A program made the translations under genes and the position numbers. The notes under the pieces are model-generated. The model saw only the letters and a list, made by a program, of their open reading frames with translations. It was not told where the DNA came from and searched no databases. From contig CAJOME010000030.1 in assembly GCA_905235585.1 (NCBI GenBank), positions 1 through 34,275 on the forward strand: DNA of 34,275 bases, read 5' to 3'. This document shows, piece after piece, positions 9,843-18,704 of the stretch (the first letter of the stretch is position 1; the number at the start of each line of letters is the position of its first letter). Origin of the DNA: an uncultured Lachnospiraceae bacterium. Lineage in GTDB: Bacteria > Bacillota > Clostridia > Lachnospirales > Lachnospiraceae.

Positions 9843-10595
9843 TCATTCCTCTATCCCACTGGCTTTTCTTCTTATTTTGCGCTCTTCTTCAAATATATAT
9901 CTTATTATGCCTTCTCTGTCTTTATCCTTGATATTTATAAACTGGATATGATTGCTGTATTCGCCATCCCGTCCATCGATCGGCTCGGAAAGTATGATCC
10001 GTCCTATCACTGAATACTCGGTGGGCTTACCGTTCATGTTCAGATTGAACAAAAACAGTATCTTTACGTCCTTCTCGAATTTCTTATCCGAAATGAACTT
10101 TGCCCCTCCGCCGCTGATATCGACGATCACTCCGTCCTCAAGTATGAGATCCGTATTAATGATATTTACATCGTTTTCTTTTATTTCCGCGAACTCTTTT
10201 TCTCCCACCTCACGGCACTTCATGTTCAGTATGCAGTTCAGTCTGTAATACTCTCTGCGCTGGAACTTCCTTAACGGGGATGTGAGCTCCATGCAGAGCA
10301 CATAGACATTGTCGGACTTGTATCTGTCCGTTATCCTTGCGTAGCACTGATAGAGTCCTTTTCCGGAATAGAAGCACAGGTCATAATCGTCGCCGACCTC
10401 AAGCAGTACTATATGTCCGCTTTCAAACGGCATATTTACCTTGATCTCGTCCTCGGACACGATATCATATACCCGGGTGGAATAGGTCTTTCTTTCTATC
10501 ACGCCGGAGCTCGAAATCCGTTCTTCGCTTTTTACCTCGGTAAGATCGACCTTGTCACCGGGTATCACATGATCTGATAACATATTCCTCCTCAC
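9843..10595 (-). CDS. YcgR/PilZ-domain c-di-GMP-binding flagellar brake protein
   Basis: N-terminal YcgR-like domain plus PilZ motifs 'RREYYRLNC' and 'VDISGGGAKF'. Confidence 0.85.
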   Translation of the reverse strand: MRRNMLSDHVIPGDKVDLTEVKSEERISSSGVIERKTYSTRVYDIVSEDEIKVNMPFESGHIVLLEVGDDYDLCFYSGKGLYQCYARITDRYKSDNVYVLCMELTSPLRKFQRREYYRLNCILNMKCREVGEKEFAEIKENDVNIINTDLILEDGVIVDISGGGAKFISDKKFEKDVKILFLFNLNMNGKPTEYSVIGRIILSEPIDGRDGEYSNHIQFINIKDKDREGIIRYIFEEERKIRRKASGIEE

Positions 10596-10598
10596 CCC

Positions 10599-11480
10599 TT
10601 ACGCATTCCTGCTTTTGAGCATATTGGCAAAAAACCCTGCCATACCCCTCATCATACCGGCTCTCTCGTGCGGGATATCCATAAGAGTTTTTGAAATATC
10701 ATCAAAAGCCTTTGCAGACTTTGAGTTCACATTTGAAATGCATACCGGACTCTGCTGCATGACTGCCTTTGAAAGCTCATGATCCTCCGGTATGGCTCCG
10801 AGGTACGACATATCCAGATGCAGATATCTCTGTACCACCGCGTTCAGTTTTTTATACAGCTGCTCGCCCTCTTTATAGTCGGATACCTTATTGGATATCA
10901 CCTTGATCTGGGAGCTTCCGCTGTTATATCTCGGATTGTGCTTTAATGCCTTGAGAAGTGAATATGAGTCCGTGATCGATGTGGGCTCCGGTGTAGTCAC
11001 AAGCAGTATCTCACCCGATGCCACAAGAAACTCTATCACCGCATTCGATATCCCGGCACCCGTGTCTATAATGATCACATCGGCTATGCTGTCCAGCTCA
11101 TTTAACTGTGATACCAGATAGTTGAGGTAATCGGTATTGAGGTTTGTAAGTCCCGCTATCCCACTCCCCCCTGATATAAACCCTATATCCAGAGGTCCCC
11201 AGGTGATCACATCTCTTATGCCTTTTCCCTGATATACAAGATCAGCGAGATTGTGCTTCGGTACGGTACCGAACATTACCTCAATATTTGCCAGACCAAA
11301 GTCCGCGTCAAAGATGATGACTCTTTGTCCCATCTTTTTAAACTGCACAGCAAGGTTGATCGCCACGTTTGATTTGCCGACACCTCCCTTGCCGCTGGTG
11401 ACGGTCATGACTCTCGCCGCATTTGCCGGTGCCACCTGATTCTGCTTTATTATTGTACGAAGTCTTGTCGCCTGATCCAT
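10599..11480 (-). CDS. flhG: MinD/ParA-like ATPase FlhG (YlxH/FleN)
   Basis: Deviant Walker A 'SGKGGVGKSNVAINLA', 'DADFGLANIEVMFG'; directly downstream of flhF. Confidence 0.92.
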   Translation of the reverse strand: MDQATRLRTIIKQNQVAPANAARVMTVTSGKGGVGKSNVAINLAVQFKKMGQRVIIFDADFGLANIEVMFGTVPKHNLADLVYQGKGIRDVITWGPLDIGFISGGSGIAGLTNLNTDYLNYLVSQLNELDSIADVIIIDTGAGISNAVIEFLVASGEILLVTTPEPTSITDSYSLLKALKHNPRYNSGSSQIKVISNKVSDYKEGEQLYKKLNAVVQRYLHLDMSYLGAIPEDHELSKAVMQQSPVCISNVNSKSAKAFDDISKTLMDIPHERAGMMRGMAGFFANMLKSRNA

Positions 11481-12731
11481 TATGAACCGCCTAATATAGA
11501 TTTTACTATATACTGAGGATTGAAGGCTTCGATATCATCAGGCACATCCTGTCCGTCAGTCGTATAGGATATCTCCGCTCCGGTATAAAGCCGGATATTA
11601 TATATATTTCCGAAAGCAGATGTCTCATCCAGCTTGGTAAAGACGATCTTGTAACTGTCCATTTCCTTATAGGTATCGCATATAGCAAGCAGATCCCTGT
11701 ACTTTGTAGTGACAGACAGCACCAGATATGTCTCGATCTCCGTGATCTCCTTTGCGGCGTCGAGTATATGCTTCATCTCGTCGCGTTTTTCCTTATCTTT
11801 GGGTGAGTATCCTGCCGTATCTACAAATATGTAATCGTGCTCCTTAAACTCGTCCAGCGCGGTCTTTAGATCATCCGCGGTATATACGACTCTGAACGGC
11901 ACATCCATGATCTCCGCATAAGTACGCAACTGCTCCGCGGCCTTGATCCTGTAGGTGTCCGATGTGAAAAGAGCCACCTTTTTCTTTTGTCCCACTGCCA
12001 TATCCGAAGCGATCTTCGCGATAGTCGTTGTCTTGCCGACCCCTGTGGGACCTAGGAACTAGGAAAAAAATGACCTTCGGTCCGTTTTCGGCCTCGGTTA
12101 CTCCCGTGCTCACCCCAAACTTCAGTATCAGCTTCTGATATATATTTGAAAGCAGAAAATCTATGGTGACTCCGGGCTTTGAAAGCTTTTCTATCTCTTC
12201 GACGAGATCATTGGCATACTTTTCATCCACCTCATTGTTTATGAGCGTAGTATATATAAGCTTTATAAAGCTCATTATTTCTTTATTTCTGCTGTCCTTA
12301 TTATCCGAAGACTTAACCTTCTCTTCAGCGTCGGCCTCCATCACAGACTTAAGCTGCTGCTCAAGTAGTGACTGCAGATTGTCTATCTTATCGGTACTGC
12401 GCCTTTTAGGTGATTCTTCTTCTTTCTTCGGATGCAGCTTTTCGTACTCTTCATCGGTGAGCACATCCTTATACTGTGATATCTTCTGTTCGGTCGCATC
12501 CTTCTTTGGAGCAGCCGGCATGGGAGGTGCTGCCTGTGTCCGGGGTACATAGGTATCCTTCTCCTCCTCCACTGCTGCGGTGACCTCTACGGTAGGCTTT
12601 GAAAAAAGGCTCGCAAGACCCTTCTTCTTCACCTTTTTCACATTCATAATGACAGCACCGGCTCCGAGCTCCGCTCTCGCGGCCTTCAGTGCCTCATCTT
12701 CAGTTTTTCCGTTAAATTTCTTGATTATCAT
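11480..12731 (-). pseudogene. flhF: FlhF SRP-type GTPase split by a frameshift (ORFs 11871-12731 and 11480-12001)
   Basis: The N-terminal ORF reads ...GPKVIFF and then goes out of frame; the C-terminal ORF starts ...MAVGQKKKVALFTSDTYRIKAAEQLRTYAEIMD. The frame breaks at a perfect 7-bp tandem duplication (CTAGGAA x2, 12052-12065). Confidence 0.9.
12052..12065. repeat. 7-bp perfect tandem duplication inside the flhF Walker A coding region
   Basis: Plus strand CTAGGAA CTAGGAA (minus TTCCTAG TTCCTAG). Deleting one copy gives ATT TTT TTC CTA GGT CCC ACA GGG GTC GGC AAG ACA ACG = IFFLGPTGVGKTT. Confidence 0.97.
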
Positions 12732-12743
12732 ATATTTACTTTA

Positions 12744-14810
12744 TCACGCCGTGATCATACCTATGCTCTGAAGCTCTACATCATTCTCTATCTCATTATA
12801 TGATATTGCGATAAGTTCGTCCAAATAGTCTTCAGTAAGCTTTTTGAAATATATCCTTACGATAGGTGATGTCACTACTATCTCATTCCTGCCGAGGTCA
12901 TCAAGCTTCTTTACTTCAGCCTCCGTCGCGGCGATGATGGCCTTGGTACGCTCGGGATCGAGTGTGAGGTAAGCCCCCTGCTCGGTCTGCTTCACGGAAT
13001 TCATGATCTCCTGCTCTATCTTCGGATCAAGTGTCACGACCTGAGTAGTCTCTCCCGGCTCGAAATACCTGGCTGTGATCGCTCTCTTTAATGCCTGTCT
13101 CGCGTACTCCGTGAGTACATCAGTATCTCTTGTAGTCGCGGAATAATCGGCAAGTGTCTCAAAGATAGTGAGCAGGTCTCTGATCGACACACCCTCTTCA
13201 AGCAGATTCTGTAAGACCTTCTGTATCTCTCCGATTCCCAGAAGCTTTGGCGTAAGCTCCTCCACCACCGAAGGGTTTGACTCCTTCAGATTGTCTATAA
13301 GATTCTGTGTATCCTGTCTTGTGAGCAGCTCCGCTATGTGCTGCCTTATCACCTCTGTCAGATGAGTGGCTATGATAGAGGGAGGATCCACGACAGTGTA
13401 TCCCATAGACTCTGCCCTTTCTCTCTGTCCCTCGGTGATCCATATGGCAGGAAGATGGAAGGAAGGCTCTACCGTCTGTATGCCGGTGATCTCCTCCTCC
13501 ACATATCCCGGATTCATCGCCATATAATGATCAAAGAGTATCTCTCCGTCCGCGACCTGCACTCCCTTTATCTTGATGATATACTGGTTCGGATTGAGCT
13601 GTATGTTATCCCTCAGTCTGATGATAGGCACTACGGTACCGAGCTCAAGTGCTATCTGACGTCTTATCATTACTACACGGTCAAGCAGATCCCCGCCCTG
13701 ATTCACATCAGCAAGCGGTATGATACCATAACCGAACTCCAGCTCTATCGGATCTACGGAAAGAAGCGATACCACATTTTCCGGCTTCCTTATCTCTTCA
13801 GCAGATATCTCCTCCTCCTGCACGGAGCTCTCGACCTTTTCGACCTCGAGCTGATTCTGTATGAGTCTGCCTCCGACAAGGAAGAGAGAACCCACCAGAG
13901 CGAATATCACTACGTTCAGCGGTGTCACTACACCCAAGAATACGATGACCGAGCCTGCCAGATACATCACCTTAGGTACTCCGAAGATCTGCTTCACCAG
14001 ATCCGGACCGAAATCCATCTCTTTGCCGCCCTTTGTGACCAGAATACCGGTAGCAAGTGAGATGAGAAGTGAAGGTATCGCGGATACGAGACCGTCACCT
14101 ATGGTAAGTATGGTATAGTTTGCAAGCGCATCCTGTATGGTATCTCCTCTGCGGAGCACACCCATCGCTATACCTCCCACCACGTTTATCATCGTTATAA
14201 GCAGTCCCGCAGTCGAGTCTCCCTTAACATACTTTACGGCACCGTCCATGGAGCCGAAGAAAGCCGACTCCTGCTGTATCTTATCTCTTCTGCGCTTTGC
14301 CTCTTCATCATCTATGGCTCCGGTATTAAGGTCGGCATCTATAGCCATCTGCTTACCGGGCATGGCATCAAGCGTAAATCTCGCCGTAACCTCCGACACA
14401 CGCTCGGTACCTTTATTTATCACGACAAACTGTACGATGATAAGTATGATATAAACTATGGTACCTATGATCAGATCATTGCCGCCGACGAAAGCTCCGA
14501 AGGTCCGGACTACATTTCCCGGATCTCCTGTACTCAGGATCAGCTTCGTCGATGAAACATTCAGCGATATCCTGAAAATTGTAGTAAAGAGCAGTATTGT
14601 CGGATAGAACGACATATCCAGCACTTCTTTGACAAAAAGAGAATTGAAAAGTATCGCGAAGGCTATGGACATGTTTACCGCAAGCAGTATATCGAGAAGG
14701 GTGTTCGGTATCGGCACGATAAGGAACACAAAAGCTGCGAGCAGATATAAAGCTACTCCCAGATCCTGCGGATTCAATACTTTCTTTTTTGCTCCTGCCG
14801 CCGTATCCAT
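12744..14810 (-). CDS. flhA: Flagellar export gate protein FlhA
   Basis: 688 aa; 'ARFTLDAMPGKQMAIDADLNTGAIDDEEAKRRRDKIQQESAFFGSMDGAVKYVKGD' is diagnostic. Confidence 0.98.
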   Translation of the reverse strand: MDTAAGAKKKVLNPQDLGVALYLLAAFVFLIVPIPNTLLDILLAVNMSIAFAILFNSLFVKEVLDMSFYPTILLFTTIFRISLNVSSTKLILSTGDPGNVVRTFGAFVGGNDLIIGTIVYIILIIVQFVVINKGTERVSEVTARFTLDAMPGKQMAIDADLNTGAIDDEEAKRRRDKIQQESAFFGSMDGAVKYVKGDSTAGLLITMINVVGGIAMGVLRRGDTIQDALANYTILTIGDGLVSAIPSLLISLATGILVTKGGKEMDFGPDLVKQIFGVPKVMYLAGSVIVFLGVVTPLNVVIFALVGSLFLVGGRLIQNQLEVEKVESSVQEEEISAEEIRKPENVVSLLSVDPIELEFGYGIIPLADVNQGGDLLDRVVMIRRQIALELGTVVPIIRLRDNIQLNPNQYIIKIKGVQVADGEILFDHYMAMNPGYVEEEITGIQTVEPSFHLPAIWITEGQRERAESMGYTVVDPPSIIATHLTEVIRQHIAELLTRQDTQNLIDNLKESNPSVVEELTPKLLGIGEIQKVLQNLLEEGVSIRDLLTIFETLADYSATTRDTDVLTEYARQALKRAITARYFEPGETTQVVTLDPKIEQEIMNSVKQTEQGAYLTLDPERTKAIIAATEAEVKKLDDLGRNEIVVTSPIVRIYFKKLTEDYLDELIAISYNEIENDVELQSIGMITA

Positions 14811-14811
14811 A

Positions 14812-15966
14812 CTATGCCATCTTCCTGGTTCCTGCGCTGTACGAAGTCTGAACGCCTCTGCTCTCCTTCAGGTTGTATACGAATGCCAGTACCTCGGCCA
14901 CAGCCTGATAAAGCTCCGGAGGAATCTTGCCTCCCAGATCGACATTGTGGTATATCATCCTCGCGAGAGGCTTGTTCTCCACTATCTCTACACCGGCTTC
15001 CCTTGCCTCATCCTTTATCTTTTGTGCAAGAAAGTCCTGTCCCTTTGCGATAACGACAGGCGCATCGGCCACTATCGAATCATATTTCAACGCTACCGCA
15101 TAATGCGTGGGGTTTGTGATGACCACATCCGCTTCAGGTACCGACTGGATCATCCTTCTTCTTGAAGCCTCCTGCATCTTCTGTCTGATCTTGCCCTTGA
15201 TCTGCGGATCTCCTTCGGAATTCTTGTACTCATCCTTTACTTCCTGCTTGGTCATCATCATGTCCTTATGGAACTTGCGCCTCTGATAGATAAGATCCAA
15301 AACGGCCACAAGCAGATAAATGATGCTTATCCTGAGTCCGAGATCCAGCACCGCCTGGCATATCTCACTTACAGCAGTTCCTATAGACATATCGTACATG
15401 AGACCCACAAGCGCGAATTTATCCTTTATATAGTTCCATACCACCCCGAATATGACTACAAGCTTCGCTATGCTCATGGCAAGATCAACGAGCTTTTTCG
15501 TTGAAAACATCCTCTTCAGACCGCTCATGGGGCTGAGCTTATTCAGCTTGGGCTGCAGCGGCTTGGTGGTCACCATCCATTTGATCTGAGCCATGTTTGT
15601 ACCGAATGCCACTATTACGCCTATCACGAATATAGGCAGGATAATGAGTAACAGCCTTATGATCATGATCCTTAAAAGACCGGTATAGTCGTTCAATACT
15701 ATCTCGCCACGTATGAGCTTCGTATAATCCGGTATCACGGAATATACGTATTTGAAGTTTTCCAGAAACCTCTCACCTATGCCAAGTCCCGCAAATCTTA
15801 AGGTCAGGAAAATGGCAATGAGAGAGACCGCGTTGCATATCTCCTGACTCTTCGCAACCTGCCCCTCTTTTCTGGCATCCTCCAGCTTTTTACTTGTAGG
15901 CTCCTCAGTCTTCTCTCCGCCGGGTCCGTCCTCGCCGAAGAACTGAAGATCCAGCTCCCAGATCAT
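14812..15966 (-). CDS. flhB: Flagellar export switch protein FlhB
   Basis: 'EEPTSKKLEDARKEGQVAKSQEI' and autocleavage 'VVITNPTHYAVALKYD'. Confidence 0.97.
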   Translation of the reverse strand: MIWELDLQFFGEDGPGGEKTEEPTSKKLEDARKEGQVAKSQEICNAVSLIAIFLTLRFAGLGIGERFLENFKYVYSVIPDYTKLIRGEIVLNDYTGLLRIMIIRLLLIILPIFVIGVIVAFGTNMAQIKWMVTTKPLQPKLNKLSPMSGLKRMFSTKKLVDLAMSIAKLVVIFGVVWNYIKDKFALVGLMYDMSIGTAVSEICQAVLDLGLRISIIYLLVAVLDLIYQRRKFHKDMMMTKQEVKDEYKNSEGDPQIKGKIRQKMQEASRRRMIQSVPEADVVITNPTHYAVALKYDSIVADAPVVIAKGQDFLAQKIKDEAREAGVEIVENKPLARMIYHNVDLGGKIPPELYQAVAEVLAFVYNLKESRGVQTSYSAGTRKMA

Positions 15967-16751
15967 TGTATATACATTCCCTCTGCGAACCTGCCGAACA
16001 TCACCTTCATCTCGTTAAAGATAAAATCAGATATGCTGGGCAGCATCCCGATAGTAACAAAAAGCACAGACAGTCCGACAAATATCTTTATCTGCATACC
16101 CACGGAAAACATATTCATCTGCGGAGCGACCTTTGCCATTATGCCAAGCACCGCATTAAGCAGCAGCATGACTCCGAATATCGGCATAAAGATCCTGAAG
16201 CCTATTGAATAATATTCCGTAAAAAACTCTATCATCGAGGTCAGCATCCTGTCTGTATTAAACACTGCCCTCCCGGTAGGTATGAGCTCATAACTGTCGA
16301 TAAAAGCCCTGAGTACCCAATGATGCATATTGGTGACACACAGGATGATAAGCACCGAGTATTGATACATAGTACCCGTAAAACCGGTATTGACTCTCGA
16401 TATCGGATCAAAAAGACTCATCATCGACAATCCGATATCCATATCCGCTATCGTACCCACAAACTGCAGTATATACATGCACAGATTTGTGGAAAACCCG
16501 AGCATGAGCCCGGCGATCGCTTCCTTTAGCACAAGCACCGCGTACCCTATGACTGTATTATAATCAAGCACCATATGAGGTACCACAAATCTGAATATCA
16601 GAAACGAGAGTAATAGCGAAAAACCAACCTTCACACGCCTTGGTACATTGGTCGTGGAAAAAAACACCGCCGTGTATACAAAACACGTTACTCTCGTGAC
16701 TATCAGGAGAAAAAACTCCAGATCCTGTATGGAAAAGGTATAATCTATCAT
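15963..16751 (-). CDS. fliR: Flagellar export apparatus protein FliR
   Basis: Multi-TM protein at the canonical position between fliQ and flhB. Confidence 0.93.
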   Translation of the reverse strand: MIDYTFSIQDLEFFLLIVTRVTCFVYTAVFFSTTNVPRRVKVGFSLLLSFLIFRFVVPHMVLDYNTVIGYAVLVLKEAIAGLMLGFSTNLCMYILQFVGTIADMDIGLSMMSLFDPISRVNTGFTGTMYQYSVLIILCVTNMHHWVLRAFIDSYELIPTGRAVFNTDRMLTSMIEFFTEYYSIGFRIFMPIFGVMLLLNAVLGIMAKVAPQMNMFSVGMQIKIFVGLSVLFVTIGMLPSISDFIFNEMKVMFGRFAEGMYIQ

Positions 16752-16755
16752 TTCG

Positions 16756-17025
16756 CTATTTTACATACAGTGTAAAATCACTCCACAGCCTCTCCATCAG
16801 TCCCACCATATTGCCGAGCATCCAGTGACCTATCAGCATGATCATCAAAAAGATCGCAAGAAACTTCGGTACGAATGTAAGGGTCTGCTCCTGAATACTT
16901 GTAACAGTCTGAAATATAGATATGGTAAGACCCACCACGAGCGAAACCAAAAGCACGGGTGCAGCCGTTATAATGGTGGTATAAAGCGTCTCTCTGGTTA
17001 TCTCGGTTACAGCTGCTATATCCAT
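16756..17025 (-). CDS. fliQ: Flagellar export apparatus protein FliQ
   Basis: 89 aa, two TMs, 'VVGLTISIFQTVTSIQEQTLTFVPK'. Confidence 0.96.
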   Translation of the reverse strand: MDIAAVTEITRETLYTTIITAAPVLLVSLVVGLTISIFQTVTSIQEQTLTFVPKFLAIFLMIMLIGHWMLGNMVGLMERLWSDFTLYVK

Positions 17026-17039
17026 ACAAAAAACCCTTT

Positions 17040-17987
17040 CTAATAAAACGTCTTAACGAGCGAGCCTATGACAAGATTCCAGCCATCCGCGAGCACAAAC
17101 AGCAATATCTTGAACGGCATTGATACGGTCGTGGGCGGAAGCATCATCATACCCATACTCATAAGTGTCGAGGCCACGACCATATCTATCACTATAAAAG
17201 GCACATATATCAAAAAACCGATAATAAATGCAGTCCTCAGCTCCGATATCATAAACGAAGGGATAAGAATGGCATTTGGTATATCATCTATACCCTCCAC
17301 ATCCTCTATCCCCGCTATATCCAAAAAAAGCCTGACATCCTTTGCCTGCGTCTGCCCATACATAAACTCGCGAAGCGGAGCCATCGCCCTTTCACCAAAC
17401 TCCTGCTGGGTGATCTCTCCGGCTTCAAAAGGCTGAACGGCATTGGTATTTATCTCGTTTATAGCGGGCTGCATGATAAAGAACGTCAAAAACAAAGTTA
17501 ACCCCACTAATACCTGATTCGGTGGCGCTGTCTGGGTGCCGATGGCCGCCCTTACGAAATGAAGTACCACCAGTATCCTGGTGAATGAGGTCAACATTAT
17601 GAGAAGGAGCGGAGCTATGGCCACAAGAGTGAGGATGATCAGTATCCTCAATGATCCGGTCAGATTTCCGTTGCCATCACTATATGTAATATTAAGATTG
17701 TTGCCGATATTAAGCTCTCTGATATCCGACCTGTCATCCCCCGAGCCGGGTTCATCGATCACGGTGGGAGCATCATACCCGTCCCTGAGCATCCCCAGAT
17801 CATTATAATACGAGGAACGCTCTCCGGGTGTCTCGGTAAGCGTCTGGGTGGAAGCCCCTCCTATATCCCTTCGGGTAGCGATATCATTATTGGCCCTTGC
17901 GTCAACAGAGTTGATAAAAGTAAGTACCGTTAACAATGCCGTAAATATCGACAGAAAAAAAACTGCTTTAAGCCAATACTTTTTCAT
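17040..17987 (-). CDS. fliP: Flagellar export apparatus protein FliP
   Basis: 'MLTSFTRILVVLHFVRAAIGTQTAPPNQVLVGLTLFLTFFIM' and 'GMMMLPPTTVSMPFKILLFVLADGWNLVIGSL'; signal peptide and an extended N-terminal region. Confidence 0.97.
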   Translation of the reverse strand: MKKYWLKAVFFLSIFTALLTVLTFINSVDARANNDIATRRDIGGASTQTLTETPGERSSYYNDLGMLRDGYDAPTVIDEPGSGDDRSDIRELNIGNNLNITYSDGNGNLTGSLRILIILTLVAIAPLLLIMLTSFTRILVVLHFVRAAIGTQTAPPNQVLVGLTLFLTFFIMQPAINEINTNAVQPFEAGEITQQEFGERAMAPLREFMYGQTQAKDVRLFLDIAGIEDVEGIDDIPNAILIPSFMISELRTAFIIGFLIYVPFIVIDMVVASTLMSMGMMMLPPTTVSMPFKILLFVLADGWNLVIGSLVKTFY

Positions 17988-18036
17988 TTCTTCCCTATCT
18001 TCTCACGGGCTTTCTCAACAAGCTCCCTGAAGCTGT

Positions 18037-18044
18037 AGTTAGTT
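18037..18044. repeat. 4-bp perfect tandem duplication at the 3' end of fliO
   Basis: Plus AGTT AGTT (minus AACT AACT). It creates a premature TAA; deleting one copy extends the ORF by 18 codons to a TGA overlapping the fliP ATG. Confidence 0.9.
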
Positions 18045-18326
18045 CACGACTGTGCCGGTCTCTCTCACCTCAATGGCATCCTCGGGCAGCTCGCAGAGGA
18101 AATGTATCTCATTTTTTCCTATGCCCAGCGCCATATACTTAGAGGCTGTCCTGACAATGGCTATATATGCGGAAGGAGCTATCTTCATGGAGTCGATCAG
18201 CTCAATGTTGCCGGTCACGATCCTGTTTTTGGCGTATCCCCCTACAAATCTTGTAGTAAAATACGTCACCGCCAGTACTATCAGAAAGATAGCAATGACC
18301 GTGACAAGCTGTATAAAACTTTCCAA
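18039..18326 (-). CDS. fliO: Flagellar export protein FliO, apparently truncated by a frameshift (restored ORF would end at 17984)
   Basis: N-terminal TM and 'IELIDSMKIAPSAYIAIVRTASKYMALGIGKNEIHFLCEL' FliO signature; position between cheY and fliP. Confidence 0.85.
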   Translation of the reverse strand: MESFIQLVTVIAIFLIVLAVTYFTTRFVGGYAKNRIVTGNIELIDSMKIAPSAYIAIVRTASKYMALGIGKNEIHFLCELPEDAIEVRETGTVVN

Positions 18327-18689
18327 TCAGCCCACTACCTTCTTAACCGCTTCAAGGACTCTCTCGGCCTGGAAAGGCTTGACAATAAAGTCCTTGGCTC
18401 CGGCCTGTATAGCCTCTATGACCATCGCCTGCTGTCCCATTGCTGAGCACATGATAACAAGCGCTGCAGGATCTGAACCTTTGATAGCCTTCAGTGCTTC
18501 GATGCCGTCCATCTCAGGCATGGTAATGTCCATGAGAACCAGATCGGGCTTAAGCTCGGCATACTTCTCAACTGCCTTTGCCCCATTCTCTGCCTCTCCG
18601 GCGACATTGTAGCCGTTCTTTGAAAGGATGTCCTTGATCATCATCCTCATGAACGCTGCATCATCACAGATCAGAATGTTCTTTGCCAT
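18327..18689 (-). CDS. cheY: Chemotaxis response regulator CheY
   Basis: Single REC domain; 'ICDDAAFMRMMIKDIL', 'DLVLMDITMPEMDGIEALK', 'KDFIVKPFQ'. Confidence 0.96.
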   Translation of the reverse strand: MAKNILICDDAAFMRMMIKDILSKNGYNVAGEAENGAKAVEKYAELKPDLVLMDITMPEMDGIEALKAIKGSDPAALVIMCSAMGQQAMVIEAIQAGAKDFIVKPFQAERVLEAVKKVVG

Positions 18690-18704
18690 AACTTTGTAAA
18701 CTCC

